This document shows, piece by piece, positions 16,266 through 24,469 of a stretch of DNA of 43,684 nt. Within the stretch, counting starts at the first letter, position 1, and every line of letters begins with the position of its first letter. The position numbers were made by a program, and so were the translations under genes. The notes beneath the pieces are model-generated. The model saw only the letters and a list, made by a program, of their open reading frames with translations, did not search any database and was not told where the DNA came from. The DNA comes from CAZIVO01 sp964542765 (GTDB lineage: Bacteria; Planctomycetota; UBA1135; UBA2386): positions 1 to 43,684 of the forward strand of contig CAZIVO010000018.1 of NCBI GenBank assembly GCA_964542765.1, written 5' to 3'.

Positions 16266-18061
16266 ACGGGTTTGCGACCTTGTGCTTTCTCGCTGCTCTT
16301 CAGCAGGCTCAAGATGTTCCGGCGACAACCAGGCCGGTTCCGGCCAAACCGATGTCCGTGCCCCGGACGGTTGTCGTTCACCGTGGCGACAAGAAGATCT
16401 CCGTGGATGGCTCTCTTCGCGACTGGCCGAGCGTTCCGGTGCTTTCGCTGGCGGACACACGCCAGCTGTCTGGAACTGCGATGGGGGCGTGGCGAGGTCC
16501 TTCCGATTGTGCGGCGACAGCTTTTCTGGCCTGGGACGAAGAGGACTTGTTCTTCGCTGCCAAGGTCATCGACGACAGGCATCGGAAATTGCCCAAGAAC
16601 GCACCCCGCTTGACCGAAATCCCTCCCGCCGACGGCCTCGTGATCTCTTTCGATCCAAATCGAGACACTCGATCCATCGGCATGGACAAGGGCCGCACCG
16701 AGGACAGGGAATTCTGGCTCGCGGAAGTGGAGGGCCAGGGACGAAAACTCGTCCGGTGGGACCGCTACCGCGGTACGGCTGGTTTTGCGGAAGGGGCGGC
16801 CATGTCGGTCAAGCGGGACGAGGAGCGTCACATGACCACCTACGAGGCTCGCATTCCGTGGAAGGCCATTCTTCCCACTGACCGACAACCAAAACTTCGC
16901 ATGGTCATGGACCTCGGGATTGTCGTGAACGATTACGACGAACTCACCGATCCGATGCCGCAAACAAGGATTGGCTGGACCTTCGGGACGGGTCCCAGAG
17001 TCGATCCGGGCTTGCTGGGCTCCTTGATGCTCGTGCGGACGATCAATGCCAGTATTTCCGATTTGCCGGACTTCCCGCCTCATCCTGAGTTGAACGGAGA
17101 TCCGGTGCCCGGGGAGGGGCACTGGATTCAGTTCCACGAGCAACTGCGAAAGCATCCGCCGAGTCCGACCTTGAGCGGGGGCGGACATCCATCGGAGGTA
17201 GGGGGAATCAAACGACTGGAGTTGCTCGAGGATCTAGAGCGCCACCTCGCGCAGTTTCCTCGGGTCGACTATCTCGAGTATGTCCAGAGGACCGATCGCC
17301 GGATGCGTCGCGAAGTGGCCGGAGTGATCCGTTCGGGCCTCCCATTTTACTGGCACCATGCCCTGACTGATCTGGGCCGTCGAGCCAGCCTCGAAGCTCC
17401 CGACAAGGGGTTTCGGATCTTCCGATTACCGGAGGGGGGCTGGCTTATACGTAGCCGGACGGCAAACTTCGCGATCGACCCGTCGGGGTATAATTTGGAG
17501 CGACATGTTTGGGGGGCATTGGATTTTGTTCTGCTAACGAGTCCTCTGGATATAACAAAACGAAATGATCAGATATTGCTGCGGCTTTGGTCGGCCAAGC
17601 GGCCTTTCTATACGCATATAAAGTTTCATTTGCCGGCAGTGACAGCGGACAAGATGCCGCTGGTGAAGATAGGCGAGACTTACACGCTGTCAGATATGAA
17701 GATCAAGGTTCTCGGCCGCATCGACGAAAAGGGCTGGGTTACCACGACGGTCGGTTATCGGGTCGAATGGCCGGACGGCACCGTCTTGATGCATTCGGGC
17801 CAGGCCTTGCAAGAGGCGGAGTTGCCGACCGATGAAAGGGTGGACCTCTTGATCTTGTCAGCCCGGCATCCTCGCGCCCGCGTCGTTGGCCAGCGAGTGC
17901 GCGCGAAGTGGACACTGATGGAAGACGCGCTCCAGTGCTCGGCACGCCCCGGGGCAGATGGCCGTGTTCGATTGAGCCGAGTCTTTGATCTCCAGAATGG
18001 CTTGCGACCCTTCACCTCATTACTTCTGGCTCCCGGCGAGTCTTGGAATATTTTCAGATAG
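16262..18061 (+). CDS. CBM9-like protein with a degenerate metallo-beta-lactamase-like C-terminal domain
   Basis: A 599-residue protein, start ATG 16262 (ATGA overlap with CPBP). It has a short hydrophobic N-terminus (MNGFATLCFLAALQQA) that may be a signal peptide. Residues about 40-262 are a CBM9-like sandwich (ISVDGSLRDWPSVPVLSL, TAFLAWDEEDLFFAAKVIDD, YEARIPWKAI). Residues about 385-560 read like a UlaG-type metallo-beta-lactamase fold: GGWLIRSRTANFAIDP, DFVLLTSPLDI where HxHxDH would stand, TVLMHSGQ in place of the HxGD motif, then VDLLILSARHP. The metal ligands are missing, so it should be catalytically dead or repurposed. Bases 17490-17640 are noticeably AT-richer than their surroundings. 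Function unknown. Confidence 0.72.
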   Translation: MNGFATLCFLAALQQAQDVPATTRPVPAKPMSVPRTVVVHRGDKKISVDGSLRDWPSVPVLSLADTRQLSGTAMGAWRGPSDCAATAFLAWDEEDLFFAAKVIDDRHRKLPKNAPRLTEIPPADGLVISFDPNRDTRSIGMDKGRTEDREFWLAEVEGQGRKLVRWDRYRGTAGFAEGAAMSVKRDEERHMTTYEARIPWKAILPTDRQPKLRMVMDLGIVVNDYDELTDPMPQTRIGWTFGTGPRVDPGLLGSLMLVRTINASISDLPDFPPHPELNGDPVPGEGHWIQFHEQLRKHPPSPTLSGGGHPSEVGGIKRLELLEDLERHLAQFPRVDYLEYVQRTDRRMRREVAGVIRSGLPFYWHHALTDLGRRASLEAPDKGFRIFRLPEGGWLIRSRTANFAIDPSGYNLERHVWGALDFVLLTSPLDITKRNDQILLRLWSAKRPFYTHIKFHLPAVTADKMPLVKIGETYTLSDMKIKVLGRIDEKGWVTTTVGYRVEWPDGTVLMHSGQALQEAELPTDERVDLLILSARHPRARVVGQRVRAKWTLMEDALQCSARPGADGRVRLSRVFDLQNGLRPFTSLLLAPGESWNIFR

Positions 18062-18130
18062 ACCGCTTATTTCTGCTCAATAGGCCATAAGGATCGGTCA
18101 TTTGAATTTCCAATCTCCTGATAGGGCAGC

Positions 18131-18136
18131 TATAAG
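18131..18136 (+). promoter_or_regulatory. Candidate -10 element for the AT-hook gene
   Basis: TATAAG with a poor upstream -35 match (TTCCAA, 17-base spacing) lies about 75 bases before the AT-hook start, in a 149-base gap that is AT-rich in its first half. The match alone is weak. Confidence 0.25.
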
Positions 18137-18210
18137 TTCTGCGGAATCCCCGGAGATCCCCCCTGATTCTCCCTCCTATTTTTCACATTTCATGCAGAGG
18201 ACGATTGAGT

Positions 18211-18594
18211 ATGGCCGCCAAGAAGAAGCCGGATACAGCCAAGGGCTATGAGTTCATTATCAGTGAGCTGAAGAAAAACAAGAAGGTCGCATATGCGACG
18301 ATCAAGGCTGCTGCCGACAAGATGGGTTTGACGGTTTATCCGATCATGTATGGCCGTGCGCAGCGACAGCTTGGCCTGGTCAAGGCGTCGAAGAAGAAAA
18401 AGGCTACCGCTCGTCGGGGCCCTGGCCGCCCACGCAAGATTGGCCGTCGGGGTCCGGGTCGCCCGCGCAAGGCTTCGAGCCCGCTCGATGCGATCAATGT
18501 GATGCTGTCGGAAATGAAGCAGGTCGAGCGCGACCGAGATCGCTATCGGGGGACGCTGGAGAGGATCGCGCGACTTATCGACGATGCGCTCTGA
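18211..18594 (+). CDS. AT-hook DNA-binding protein
   Basis: A 127-residue, strongly basic protein. ATG 18211 has AGAGGA well placed upstream; a TTG at 18205 is the alternative. Residues 10-58 look like a helical helix-turn-helix-like domain (GYEFIISELKKNKKVAYATI, then KAAADKMGLTVYPIMYGRAQ). Two near-identical AT-hooks follow (RRGPGRPRKIG and RRGPGRPRKAS, about residues 68-88), and the C-terminus is a charged helix (MLSEMKQVERDRDRYRGTLE) likely to dimerise by coiled coil. AT-hooks grip the minor groove of AT-rich DNA, so in a GC-rich genome it may be a nucleoid protein or a silencer. Alone in its transcription unit, convergent with the aminotransferase. Confidence 0.85.
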   Translation: MAAKKKPDTAKGYEFIISELKKNKKVAYATIKAAADKMGLTVYPIMYGRAQRQLGLVKASKKKKATARRGPGRPRKIGRRGPGRPRKASSPLDAINVMLSEMKQVERDRDRYRGTLERIARLIDDAL

Positions 18595-18606
18595 GACGAC
18601 CGCTCG

Positions 18607-19497
18607 CTAGATGTTGGCGAAGCCGGGCCCATACACCTCCCGGGTCCGCCGATCGCAGAATTGTGCAAATCCCTGGATGACGGAATTTGTTACGGGACCG
18701 GGCTTCCCGTTGCCGATCGCCTGCCCATCGAGGATGGCGACGGGAAAGACATCCCTGAGAGAGCTGGAAAGAAACAATTCCTCGGCGTTGCGGACATCCT
18801 CCTCGCGCAGGTCCTCCTCGACCAAATGGACCCCGGCCTCCTGAGCGAATTCGAACAACAGGAGCCGGGTGATGCCCGATAAGAGGCCTGCTCGCAGTGG
18901 TGGTGTCGAGATCTTGCTGCCGCGAATGACGTAGAAATTCGAGGTCGATGCTTCGGTCACCTCCCCCTCGTGGTTGAGGAACAGGCAATCGGTTGCCCCG
19001 CGTTTGCGAGCTTCTGCGAGGCCGAGGAGGTTGTTGAGGTAATTTCCACTCTTGATGGCCGGATCCAGTGCCCGGGGGTCCATCCGGAGCCGCGGGACGA
19101 TGGCGAGATGGGCGAACCCGGAAGGGGCCGGAGGCAGTTCGCGGACGAGAATCACCCATGTCAAAGGGCCTGGAGCGAAGGAGAGGTCGATGTTTGGCGC
19201 GGTCGCCGTGCCCCGCGTGGCAATAATGCGGACGTAGCTTTCGCCATGGTCTGCCGAGGCCAGAGTGGTCTTGATGCGCTGCAGGATTTCCTCATTTGTG
19301 AGATCCAAAGGCAGGCCGATTCCCGTGGCTGAAGCCCGTAGACGGTCCAGATGCTCGGGCCAACCGAAAGGGACCCCGGATCGGGTTCTCATGACCTCGT
19401 AAACCGAATCCCCGAACAGGAACCCCCGATCGAGAACCGAGACCTGAGCTTCGTGCTCAAGTCTTATTTCTCCGTCAAGATTGCACAAGCGAGTCAT
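18607..19497 (-). CDS. Fold-type IV aminotransferase (branched-chain/D-amino acid aminotransferase family)
   Basis: A 296-residue class IV PLP aminotransferase. The PLP lysine is K149 in LDPAIKSGNYLNNLLGLAEA; other motifs are DRGFLFGDSVYEVMRTRSG, the Glu in NHEGEVTEASTSNFYVI and the C-terminal ELFLSSSLRDVFPV. Members include branched-chain aminotransferase, D-alanine aminotransferase and aminodeoxychorismate lyase. KSGNYLNN and the start GFLFGDSVYE fit a BCAT/DAAT-type transferase, but the exact substrate is open. Start ATG 19497; the frame continues open far upstream, but there it is only the shadow of purF. Its start lies just 36 bases from the purF start, a very tight divergent pair. Confidence 0.88.
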   Translation of the reverse strand: MTRLCNLDGEIRLEHEAQVSVLDRGFLFGDSVYEVMRTRSGVPFGWPEHLDRLRASATGIGLPLDLTNEEILQRIKTTLASADHGESYVRIIATRGTATAPNIDLSFAPGPLTWVILVRELPPAPSGFAHLAIVPRLRMDPRALDPAIKSGNYLNNLLGLAEARKRGATDCLFLNHEGEVTEASTSNFYVIRGSKISTPPLRAGLLSGITRLLLFEFAQEAGVHLVEEDLREEDVRNAEELFLSSSLRDVFPVAILDGQAIGNGKPGPVTNSVIQGFAQFCDRRTREVYGPGFANI

Positions 19498-19533
19498 CGG
19501 TCGAGGATGGTAAATTGGCAGCCGAACAACTCC

Positions 19534-21000
19534 ATGTGCGGCTTCATTTCTATTTTCGGTCCCGACGGAACGGATGTCATCCAAGATGTTCTCGCCGGCT
19601 TGATCTCGATTCAACACCGCGGCCAGGATGCCGCAGGTGTGGTCACTTATAACGGCAAGTTCGAGGCGAAGAAGGGGCTGGGATTGGTCCGCGAAGTCTT
19701 CGCGGAAAAGCATCTGACTCGCCTCCGAGGATCCTTGGCGGTTGGCCATGTCAGATACCCCACGGTTGGCGCGGGTGAGGATACGGACGTCCAGCCCTTC
19801 TGGCACGATTTTCCAACGGGTGTCGCGATGGCGCACAACGGGAACATCACGAATTTCCAGGAGATGAAAGAGAGTTACTTCAAGGCTCGGCAGATCCCGA
19901 TCACTACCAACTGCGACCTTGAGGCGGTGCTCGATGTGTTCGTTCTTGAGTTGATCAAGCGCAAGAGCACGGACGGGGTGAGTGTCGATGATATCCGCGC
20001 AGCGGTTCAGGAAGTCTTCACCTACGTAAAGGGCGCATACTCCGTTGTGGGAATCATCGCTGGAGAAGGCATGTATGCCTTCCGCGATCCCTTTGGCATC
20101 AAGCCGATCATCGTCGGGCGAAAGGTGCTCCCCCAAGGTATCCAGTACGCGGTGGCAAGCGAGTCGGTTGTGCTCGACGTGTCTGGCTATGAAGTGATCA
20201 GGGATCTCGAGGCTGGTGAAGCCCTGTGGATTGGTAAGGACCGCGAGGTTCACACGATTCAATTGGGCTCCTCCCCGCACCGACCTTGTGTGTTCGAATA
20301 TGTATACTTTGCACGACCGGATTCGACGCTCGATGAAGTGTCTGTCTACAAGGCCCGCTTGCGCTTGGGGCAGCGACTTGCCGAAGCGTGGCGCGAGACC
20401 GGAGTCGAGGCGGACGTGGTCATTCCGGTACCTGAATCGTCTCGCACGGCGGCGCAGGCCATGGCTGAGGAGTTGAACCTTCCTTACAGGGAGGCCTTCG
20501 TCAAGAACCGCTACGTCGGGCGCACCTTCATCATGCCCAACGAAGAGGAGCGCCGGAATTCTGTGCGACAGAAGTTGAATCCGATCCGCATGGAGTTCGA
20601 AGGCAAGCGGGTTCTGATCGTCGATGACTCCATCGTGCGCGGCAATACCAGCCGGCAGATCGTGGATATTGCACGCCAGATGGGCGCCGCAAAGGTCTAT
20701 TTGGCATCTTACTCGGCACCGCTTGTATACCCATGCCCCTATGGAATCGACATGTCGACCCGCCGCGAATTTATTGCTCGCGGTCGAACCAACGAGGAAA
20801 TAGCCGAGGAACTCGGAGCCGACTACCTGCTCTACCAGACGACCGAGGACATGGTCGATGCGGTTCGATGGCAGCAACGGCCGGAAGTTGAGTTCTGCAC
20901 GGCGTGTTTCACCGGGTCCTATCCGACTGGTGATGTGACCGAAACGATGCTTTCGGATATCGAAGAGGAACGCTTGGCGGCGAGGAAAATCTTTTCATGA
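19534..21000 (+). CDS. purF: Amidophosphoribosyltransferase
   Basis: A 488-residue enzyme for the first step of purine synthesis (PRPP plus glutamine to phosphoribosylamine). The glutaminase nucleophile is Cys2 (MCGFISIFGPDG), followed by ISIQHRGQDAAGVV and the PRPP loop VLIVDDSIVRGNTSRQIVD. It has the four cysteines of the Bacillus-type iron-sulfur form (PCVFEY, YPCPYG and the pair EFCTACF near the end), so it is probably the Fe-S class. Starting at ATG 19534 needs no propeptide; the in-frame ATG 19507 would add nine residues. pyrE overlaps the stop as ATGA. Confidence 0.95.
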   Translation: MCGFISIFGPDGTDVIQDVLAGLISIQHRGQDAAGVVTYNGKFEAKKGLGLVREVFAEKHLTRLRGSLAVGHVRYPTVGAGEDTDVQPFWHDFPTGVAMAHNGNITNFQEMKESYFKARQIPITTNCDLEAVLDVFVLELIKRKSTDGVSVDDIRAAVQEVFTYVKGAYSVVGIIAGEGMYAFRDPFGIKPIIVGRKVLPQGIQYAVASESVVLDVSGYEVIRDLEAGEALWIGKDREVHTIQLGSSPHRPCVFEYVYFARPDSTLDEVSVYKARLRLGQRLAEAWRETGVEADVVIPVPESSRTAAQAMAEELNLPYREAFVKNRYVGRTFIMPNEEERRNSVRQKLNPIRMEFEGKRVLIVDDSIVRGNTSRQIVDIARQMGAAKVYLASYSAPLVYPCPYGIDMSTRREFIARGRTNEEIAEELGADYLLYQTTEDMVDAVRWQQRPEVEFCTACFTGSYPTGDVTETMLSDIEEERLAARKIFS

Positions 21001-21563
21001 CGAATTTTGATCCGGCGGCCGCCAAGACTCGCCTGGTCGAACTTGTCCGTGAGCGGGCGTATCGCGACGGCTTGGATATTGTTCTCGTGTCCGGCAAACG
21101 CTCGGACTTCTACATCAACGGGAAGAAGGTGACCTTGCACGCAGAGGGGCTCAATCTCCTCGCCCGGTTGATGCTGGCCGAACTAGAGGCCTATCCGGAA
21201 GTGACCGCGATAGGGGGGCTCACGCTTGGCGCGGACCCGATAGCGGCGGCGGTTTGCGCCCTGTCCTATGAAACCGGAAAAGAATTGCGCGCTTTCCTGG
21301 TTCGCAAGGAACCGAAAGGGCATGGCACCGGTGCGTGTATCGAAGGCGATCTCGAGCCCGGTGAAAAGGTTGCGGTCGTCGAGGACACCATCACCACGGG
21401 TGCCTCGGCATTGCGAGCTGTGGACGCCGTGAAGGAGGCGGGTGCCGATCCGGTGGTCATCCTCGCCCTGGCAGATCGCGAAGATCCTGAAGCAGAAGCT
21501 TTCAGGCAGAATTTCGACGTGAAGACGCTCGTGACCCTCTCCGAAATTCGCGGGCAGGGATGA
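20997..21563 (+). CDS. pyrE: Orotate phosphoribosyltransferase
   Basis: A 188-residue PyrE that makes orotidine 5'-phosphate from orotate and PRPP. Seen: the substrate loop GKRSDFYINGKKVTLHAEG, GGLTLGADPIAAAV, the catalytic loop RKEPKGHGTG, and the PRPP signature KVAVVEDTITTGASALRAVD. The start ATG 20997 overlaps the purF stop, so purine and pyrimidine phosphoribosyl transfer are translationally coupled. Confidence 0.95.
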   Translation: MTNFDPAAAKTRLVELVRERAYRDGLDIVLVSGKRSDFYINGKKVTLHAEGLNLLARLMLAELEAYPEVTAIGGLTLGADPIAAAVCALSYETGKELRAFLVRKEPKGHGTGACIEGDLEPGEKVAVVEDTITTGASALRAVDAVKEAGADPVVILALADREDPEAEAFRQNFDVKTLVTLSEIRGQG

Positions 21564-21579
21564 CCTCGGCTGACGCGGC

Positions 21580-22161
21580 GTGACCACTCTGGCGATCATT
21601 CTGGCAGCAGGGCGAGGGCGGCGCATGGGGTTGGACAAGGCCTTGCTGGACCTTGGCGGCATGACCGCCATCGAGCGCGTCGTCAAGGCGTGCTCGGAGG
21701 GCGGCATCGAACAGGCGATCATTGTTAGGCGGTCGGGAGCCGCACCGCTGCCGGCCGTGATCGAGACCCGGGTCGTCGAGGTTTCAGGCGCCGGCGAGAT
21801 GAGCGATAGCTTCCGGGCGGCGCTGACGGCAGCGCCGCCGCACGAACGAGTCCTCCTCTTTCCCGTGGACCATGCGCTCGTTGATCGCGAGACCGTCGCT
21901 GCCGTAACAGCACGGCTCGAGTTGCCGGCTGCGAAGATTTCTCTTCCCCTGTGGCGTGAGCGGCCAGGCCATCCGATCGCGCTCACGGCTCCCGTTGCTG
22001 CTGAAGTTCTCGATCCGGCGACCCACTCGGTGCGTGATGTGGTGCGGCGTGATCCTGAACGGGTCGTCGCCGTCGAGGTCGATGATCCATGGGTGTGTGC
22101 GGGCCTCAATACCCCTGGAGATCTGCAGCAGGCGCGCGAGTTTCTGCGGACTCGTGGTTGA
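21580..22161 (+). CDS. MobA/MocA-like NTP-transferase
   Basis: A 193-residue nucleotidyltransferase. The N-terminal LAIILAAGRGRRMGLDKALL is the classic GxGxRMG(x)nK nucleotide-binding loop, followed by a DH motif (LLFPVDHALVD) where MocA/IspD-like enzymes bind metal, and a substrate segment RPGHPIALT typical of molybdenum-cofactor cytidylyl- or guanylyltransferases. The start is GTG 21580, 16 bases after pyrE. No other molybdopterin genes are in the window, so the acceptor remains open; a sugar or nucleotide role is possible. Confidence 0.8.
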   Translation: MTTLAIILAAGRGRRMGLDKALLDLGGMTAIERVVKACSEGGIEQAIIVRRSGAAPLPAVIETRVVEVSGAGEMSDSFRAALTAAPPHERVLLFPVDHALVDRETVAAVTARLELPAAKISLPLWRERPGHPIALTAPVAAEVLDPATHSVRDVVRRDPERVVAVEVDDPWVCAGLNTPGDLQQAREFLRTRG

Positions 22162-22214
22162 GGTTTCCATGGCGCGATCGCCAGAGGAATTCCGAATGCG
22201 TGGGTGCTTGATTG

Positions 22215-23168
22215 CTATTCACCGGTCGTGACGCGCGAGGCCAGAGCCTGCTTTCCCCCGTTGCTATCCAGGAAGGCGAGAAATCTTTCCAGCCCTTCGC
22301 TCGGCGGTCCTCGCCATAGAATCCGTAACGGACAGGCATACCGATATCTGCCGGCGCGGACTTCGTGGTGAGTCGGCGCGATGAGGTCGATGGCCAGGGC
22401 CCGAAGGTCGGGCCTTTGCGTCAGCGCTGCGAGCGGAACGATTCCCAGGGCATGCTGGTCCTCGGCGACAGTTGCCAGAATGTCTTCGTCCGATCCCCGT
22501 AGCACGGCATTGGCAGAGAATCGATCGCCCGGAATGAGAAGCCGAGCGGCGAGATCGCACAGGTGGCCAGGGCGTGGGGCGAGGAGTCGGATCGGACGTG
22601 CGCCCCAGCCGAGCGGAGCCCAACCGTTCACTTCTCCGGTCAGGATTGCCCGAAGATCAGGGGCGGGCAGGGTGCGGACTGGATTGTCGCGATGAGCTGC
22701 CAGGGTCATGACATGGTAGCCGAGCAGGCGATTCCGCAAGCCGTATCGTTGCTCGTCGCTGTCCGGGGGATGGCAGACCAGGGCGATCCCATCCCCTCCT
22801 TTGATCAAGGCTGCGATCGCGCCTCGGTCGGAAGAAGGTTCGATGATGGCGTGGAAGGGGGCGATGCTTCGATTTCGGGAAGCCGACAGCAGGTCGCCGA
22901 TGATCTCCAGCGCCGAGGTCGATGCGTGGACGGTGAGAGTCACCGCCTCGGGAAGGGTTTGCCGAGCAGGAGCCATTCCCTTGGTTGCTGCGGACCCGGA
23001 GGCTTTCCGGGCTGGTTGCCAGCTCAGGCCGCCGAAACCGGCCTGAGTAGCGCCCTTGTGCAGAAGTTGTTGCCCGGAACCTGCTTCAACCAGGATCCCG
23101 CGCTCTCCGCATGCTGCTAGCACGGCACAGAGCGTGAAAATTGTCGAAGATTTCCCCAGCGTGCCCAT
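22215..23168 (-). CDS. PstS-like substrate-binding lipoprotein
   Basis: A 317-residue protein with a lipoprotein signal (STIFTLCAVLAACGERG; lipobox LAAC, Cys20) and a type II periplasmic binding fold like PstS (LTVHASTSALEIIGDLLSAS, SDRGAIAALIKGGDGIALVC, LRAILTGEVNGWAPLG, LGIVPLAAL). PstS-type proteins bind phosphate or other oxyanions for ABC uptake. The phosphate-binding residues are not clear, and no permease or ATPase gene is adjacent, so it may be a sensor or a divergent binder. The frame begins at 23168, where MGTLGKSS gives a short n-region. Confidence 0.7.
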   Translation of the reverse strand: MGTLGKSSTIFTLCAVLAACGERGILVEAGSGQQLLHKGATQAGFGGLSWQPARKASGSAATKGMAPARQTLPEAVTLTVHASTSALEIIGDLLSASRNRSIAPFHAIIEPSSDRGAIAALIKGGDGIALVCHPPDSDEQRYGLRNRLLGYHVMTLAAHRDNPVRTLPAPDLRAILTGEVNGWAPLGWGARPIRLLAPRPGHLCDLAARLLIPGDRFSANAVLRGSDEDILATVAEDQHALGIVPLAALTQRPDLRALAIDLIAPTHHEVRAGRYRYACPLRILWRGPPSEGLERFLAFLDSNGGKQALASRVTTGE

Positions 23169-23256
23169 ACCTGTCGAAGAATCGGACAGTTCGGGTGCGA
23201 GTCTTGAGGAGTGTCACGCAGAGGCCCTTGAGATGGGCGGAAAGACCAGGCTTTTA

Positions 23257-24408
23257 TTACCAGTTGATCTGAACGATGGGTCCGCGGTAAGGCATCACGA
23301 AACCGTTCGCTTGTCTTCCATTGCCACCGCGGTAACTCGTGACTCCCATTGCCAGGGTGCCGTTGCCGGTCTTGTTGGGGAGTGTCCACTTGAGGCTGTC
23401 GGAAGTTGCGTAGGTGAAAGCCTTGTTGACGCGAGTGTCACGCACGACCCACTGGCCGTGGAGGGATCGACCCTTCAAGTAAGCCTTGTTGGGGACTTTG
23501 ACGCTGAACGTTGCACTCCCTGAGCTGCTGGTTTTTTTGGGGATGACGACCGCGAGATCGTTGTAGACCCTGCAGCCCGGCAAGCCCAAAGATCCCAGAT
23601 CCAGGGGCAACGGGATGCCGCCCCAACTCTTGCTGCTGGAGCCCAAGCAGGCCCAAGCTTGGGTCTTGGCGGGAGCGCCTAGCAGGTAGAAGTCGAGATT
23701 TCCTCCGCCGGGCCCGGTGGCCAGACCGGTTGCGCGGTTTTGTCCCTTGGGACAGCCGAAGGAGGTCGGGTTGGTGAGAACGGCGCGCTTGGGCTCCTGG
23801 GGAGATCCCTGCGCGGCATCCACCAGATAGGAGATGTAGTTCTGGTTCTTTGTCTCGTAGACGAAGTGATCGATGATCAGGTGCGGCTTTTTCGTCTGGT
23901 TGGCGGAGTTGTAGACAAAGGGTCGCGCGAACATGAACTGGATCGAGAAGGCGGCCGGGCCGCTGGTCGGCAGCGGCAGATCGGGAAAGTCGAAGGCCAC
24001 GGCATTGATGACGGTGGTCATCGCTTTTGCAGCGGGGAACTTGAACGGTGGCGGATTGACGCTTCCCGTTCGCGGGTCATTGCCCAGGCGCACGGTCCAG
24101 AGGGGTTTGACCTTCGGGTTCTTGCCGGCGATGCGCTTGAGGAGGGCGGGGCTCTTGATCTGGCCGTCGCGCCGATAGGAGATGGACTTGATCGAGGTCA
24201 TGCTCGGCAATTTGCTGAGCAAGCCGTTGCCGATGTAGTGAGTGTGGTGCATACGATCACTACCGAAGGGTTGGTCGTCTGCGGAATTGCCTTCCGAGGC
24301 CGTGTTCCAGAGGGGTACCACGGTGGAGTTCTGGGCAAGGGCTGTCGCTGTTGAGCAGATGACACCGGCCAAGCACAGAATGAGCAGACGGAGGGAGCGG
24401 TCTTGCAT
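23257..24408 (-). CDS. Secreted protein, paralogue 1 of a tandem pair (unknown function)
   Basis: A 383-residue protein with a clear signal peptide (MQDRSLRLLILCLAGVICST...ALAQ). It contains blocks shared with the next protein: RRDGQIKSPALLKRIAG, TVRLGNDPRTGSVNPPPFKF, HLIIDHFVYETKNQNYISY, CPKGQNRATGLATGPG, and the C-terminal VQINW. The last 130 residues (IPLPLDLGSLGLPGCRVYND, VRDTRVNKAFTYATSDSLKW) resemble a recurrent C-terminal beta module seen in secreted planctomycete proteins. I chose ATG 24408; the frame runs on to 24645, but that part is not protein-like and overlaps the second paralogue's end. Confidence 0.7.
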   Translation of the reverse strand: MQDRSLRLLILCLAGVICSTATALAQNSTVVPLWNTASEGNSADDQPFGSDRMHHTHYIGNGLLSKLPSMTSIKSISYRRDGQIKSPALLKRIAGKNPKVKPLWTVRLGNDPRTGSVNPPPFKFPAAKAMTTVINAVAFDFPDLPLPTSGPAAFSIQFMFARPFVYNSANQTKKPHLIIDHFVYETKNQNYISYLVDAAQGSPQEPKRAVLTNPTSFGCPKGQNRATGLATGPGGGNLDFYLLGAPAKTQAWACLGSSSKSWGGIPLPLDLGSLGLPGCRVYNDLAVVIPKKTSSSGSATFSVKVPNKAYLKGRSLHGQWVVRDTRVNKAFTYATSDSLKWTLPNKTGNGTLAMGVTSYRGGNGRQANGFVMPYRGPIVQINW

Positions 24409-24469
24409 GTAGATCTCCAGAGGATAGGACCCCTGCATTGTAGCCCAATCCGAGATCTTTAGGGGTCTG

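Noticed and set aside
15959..17188. 409-codon minus-strand frame over the CPBP and CBM9 genes
   Set aside because: Antisense shadow; the translation is Arg- and Pro-rich with no recognisable domain.
19498..20877. 460-residue N-terminal extension of the aminotransferase frame
   Set aside because: It lies opposite purF, and the enzyme begins normally at ATG 19497.
22215..23168. Calling the lipoprotein a true phosphate-uptake PstS
   Set aside because: No pstC/A/B or phoU nearby and the phosphate-binding residues are not evident; only the fold is supported.
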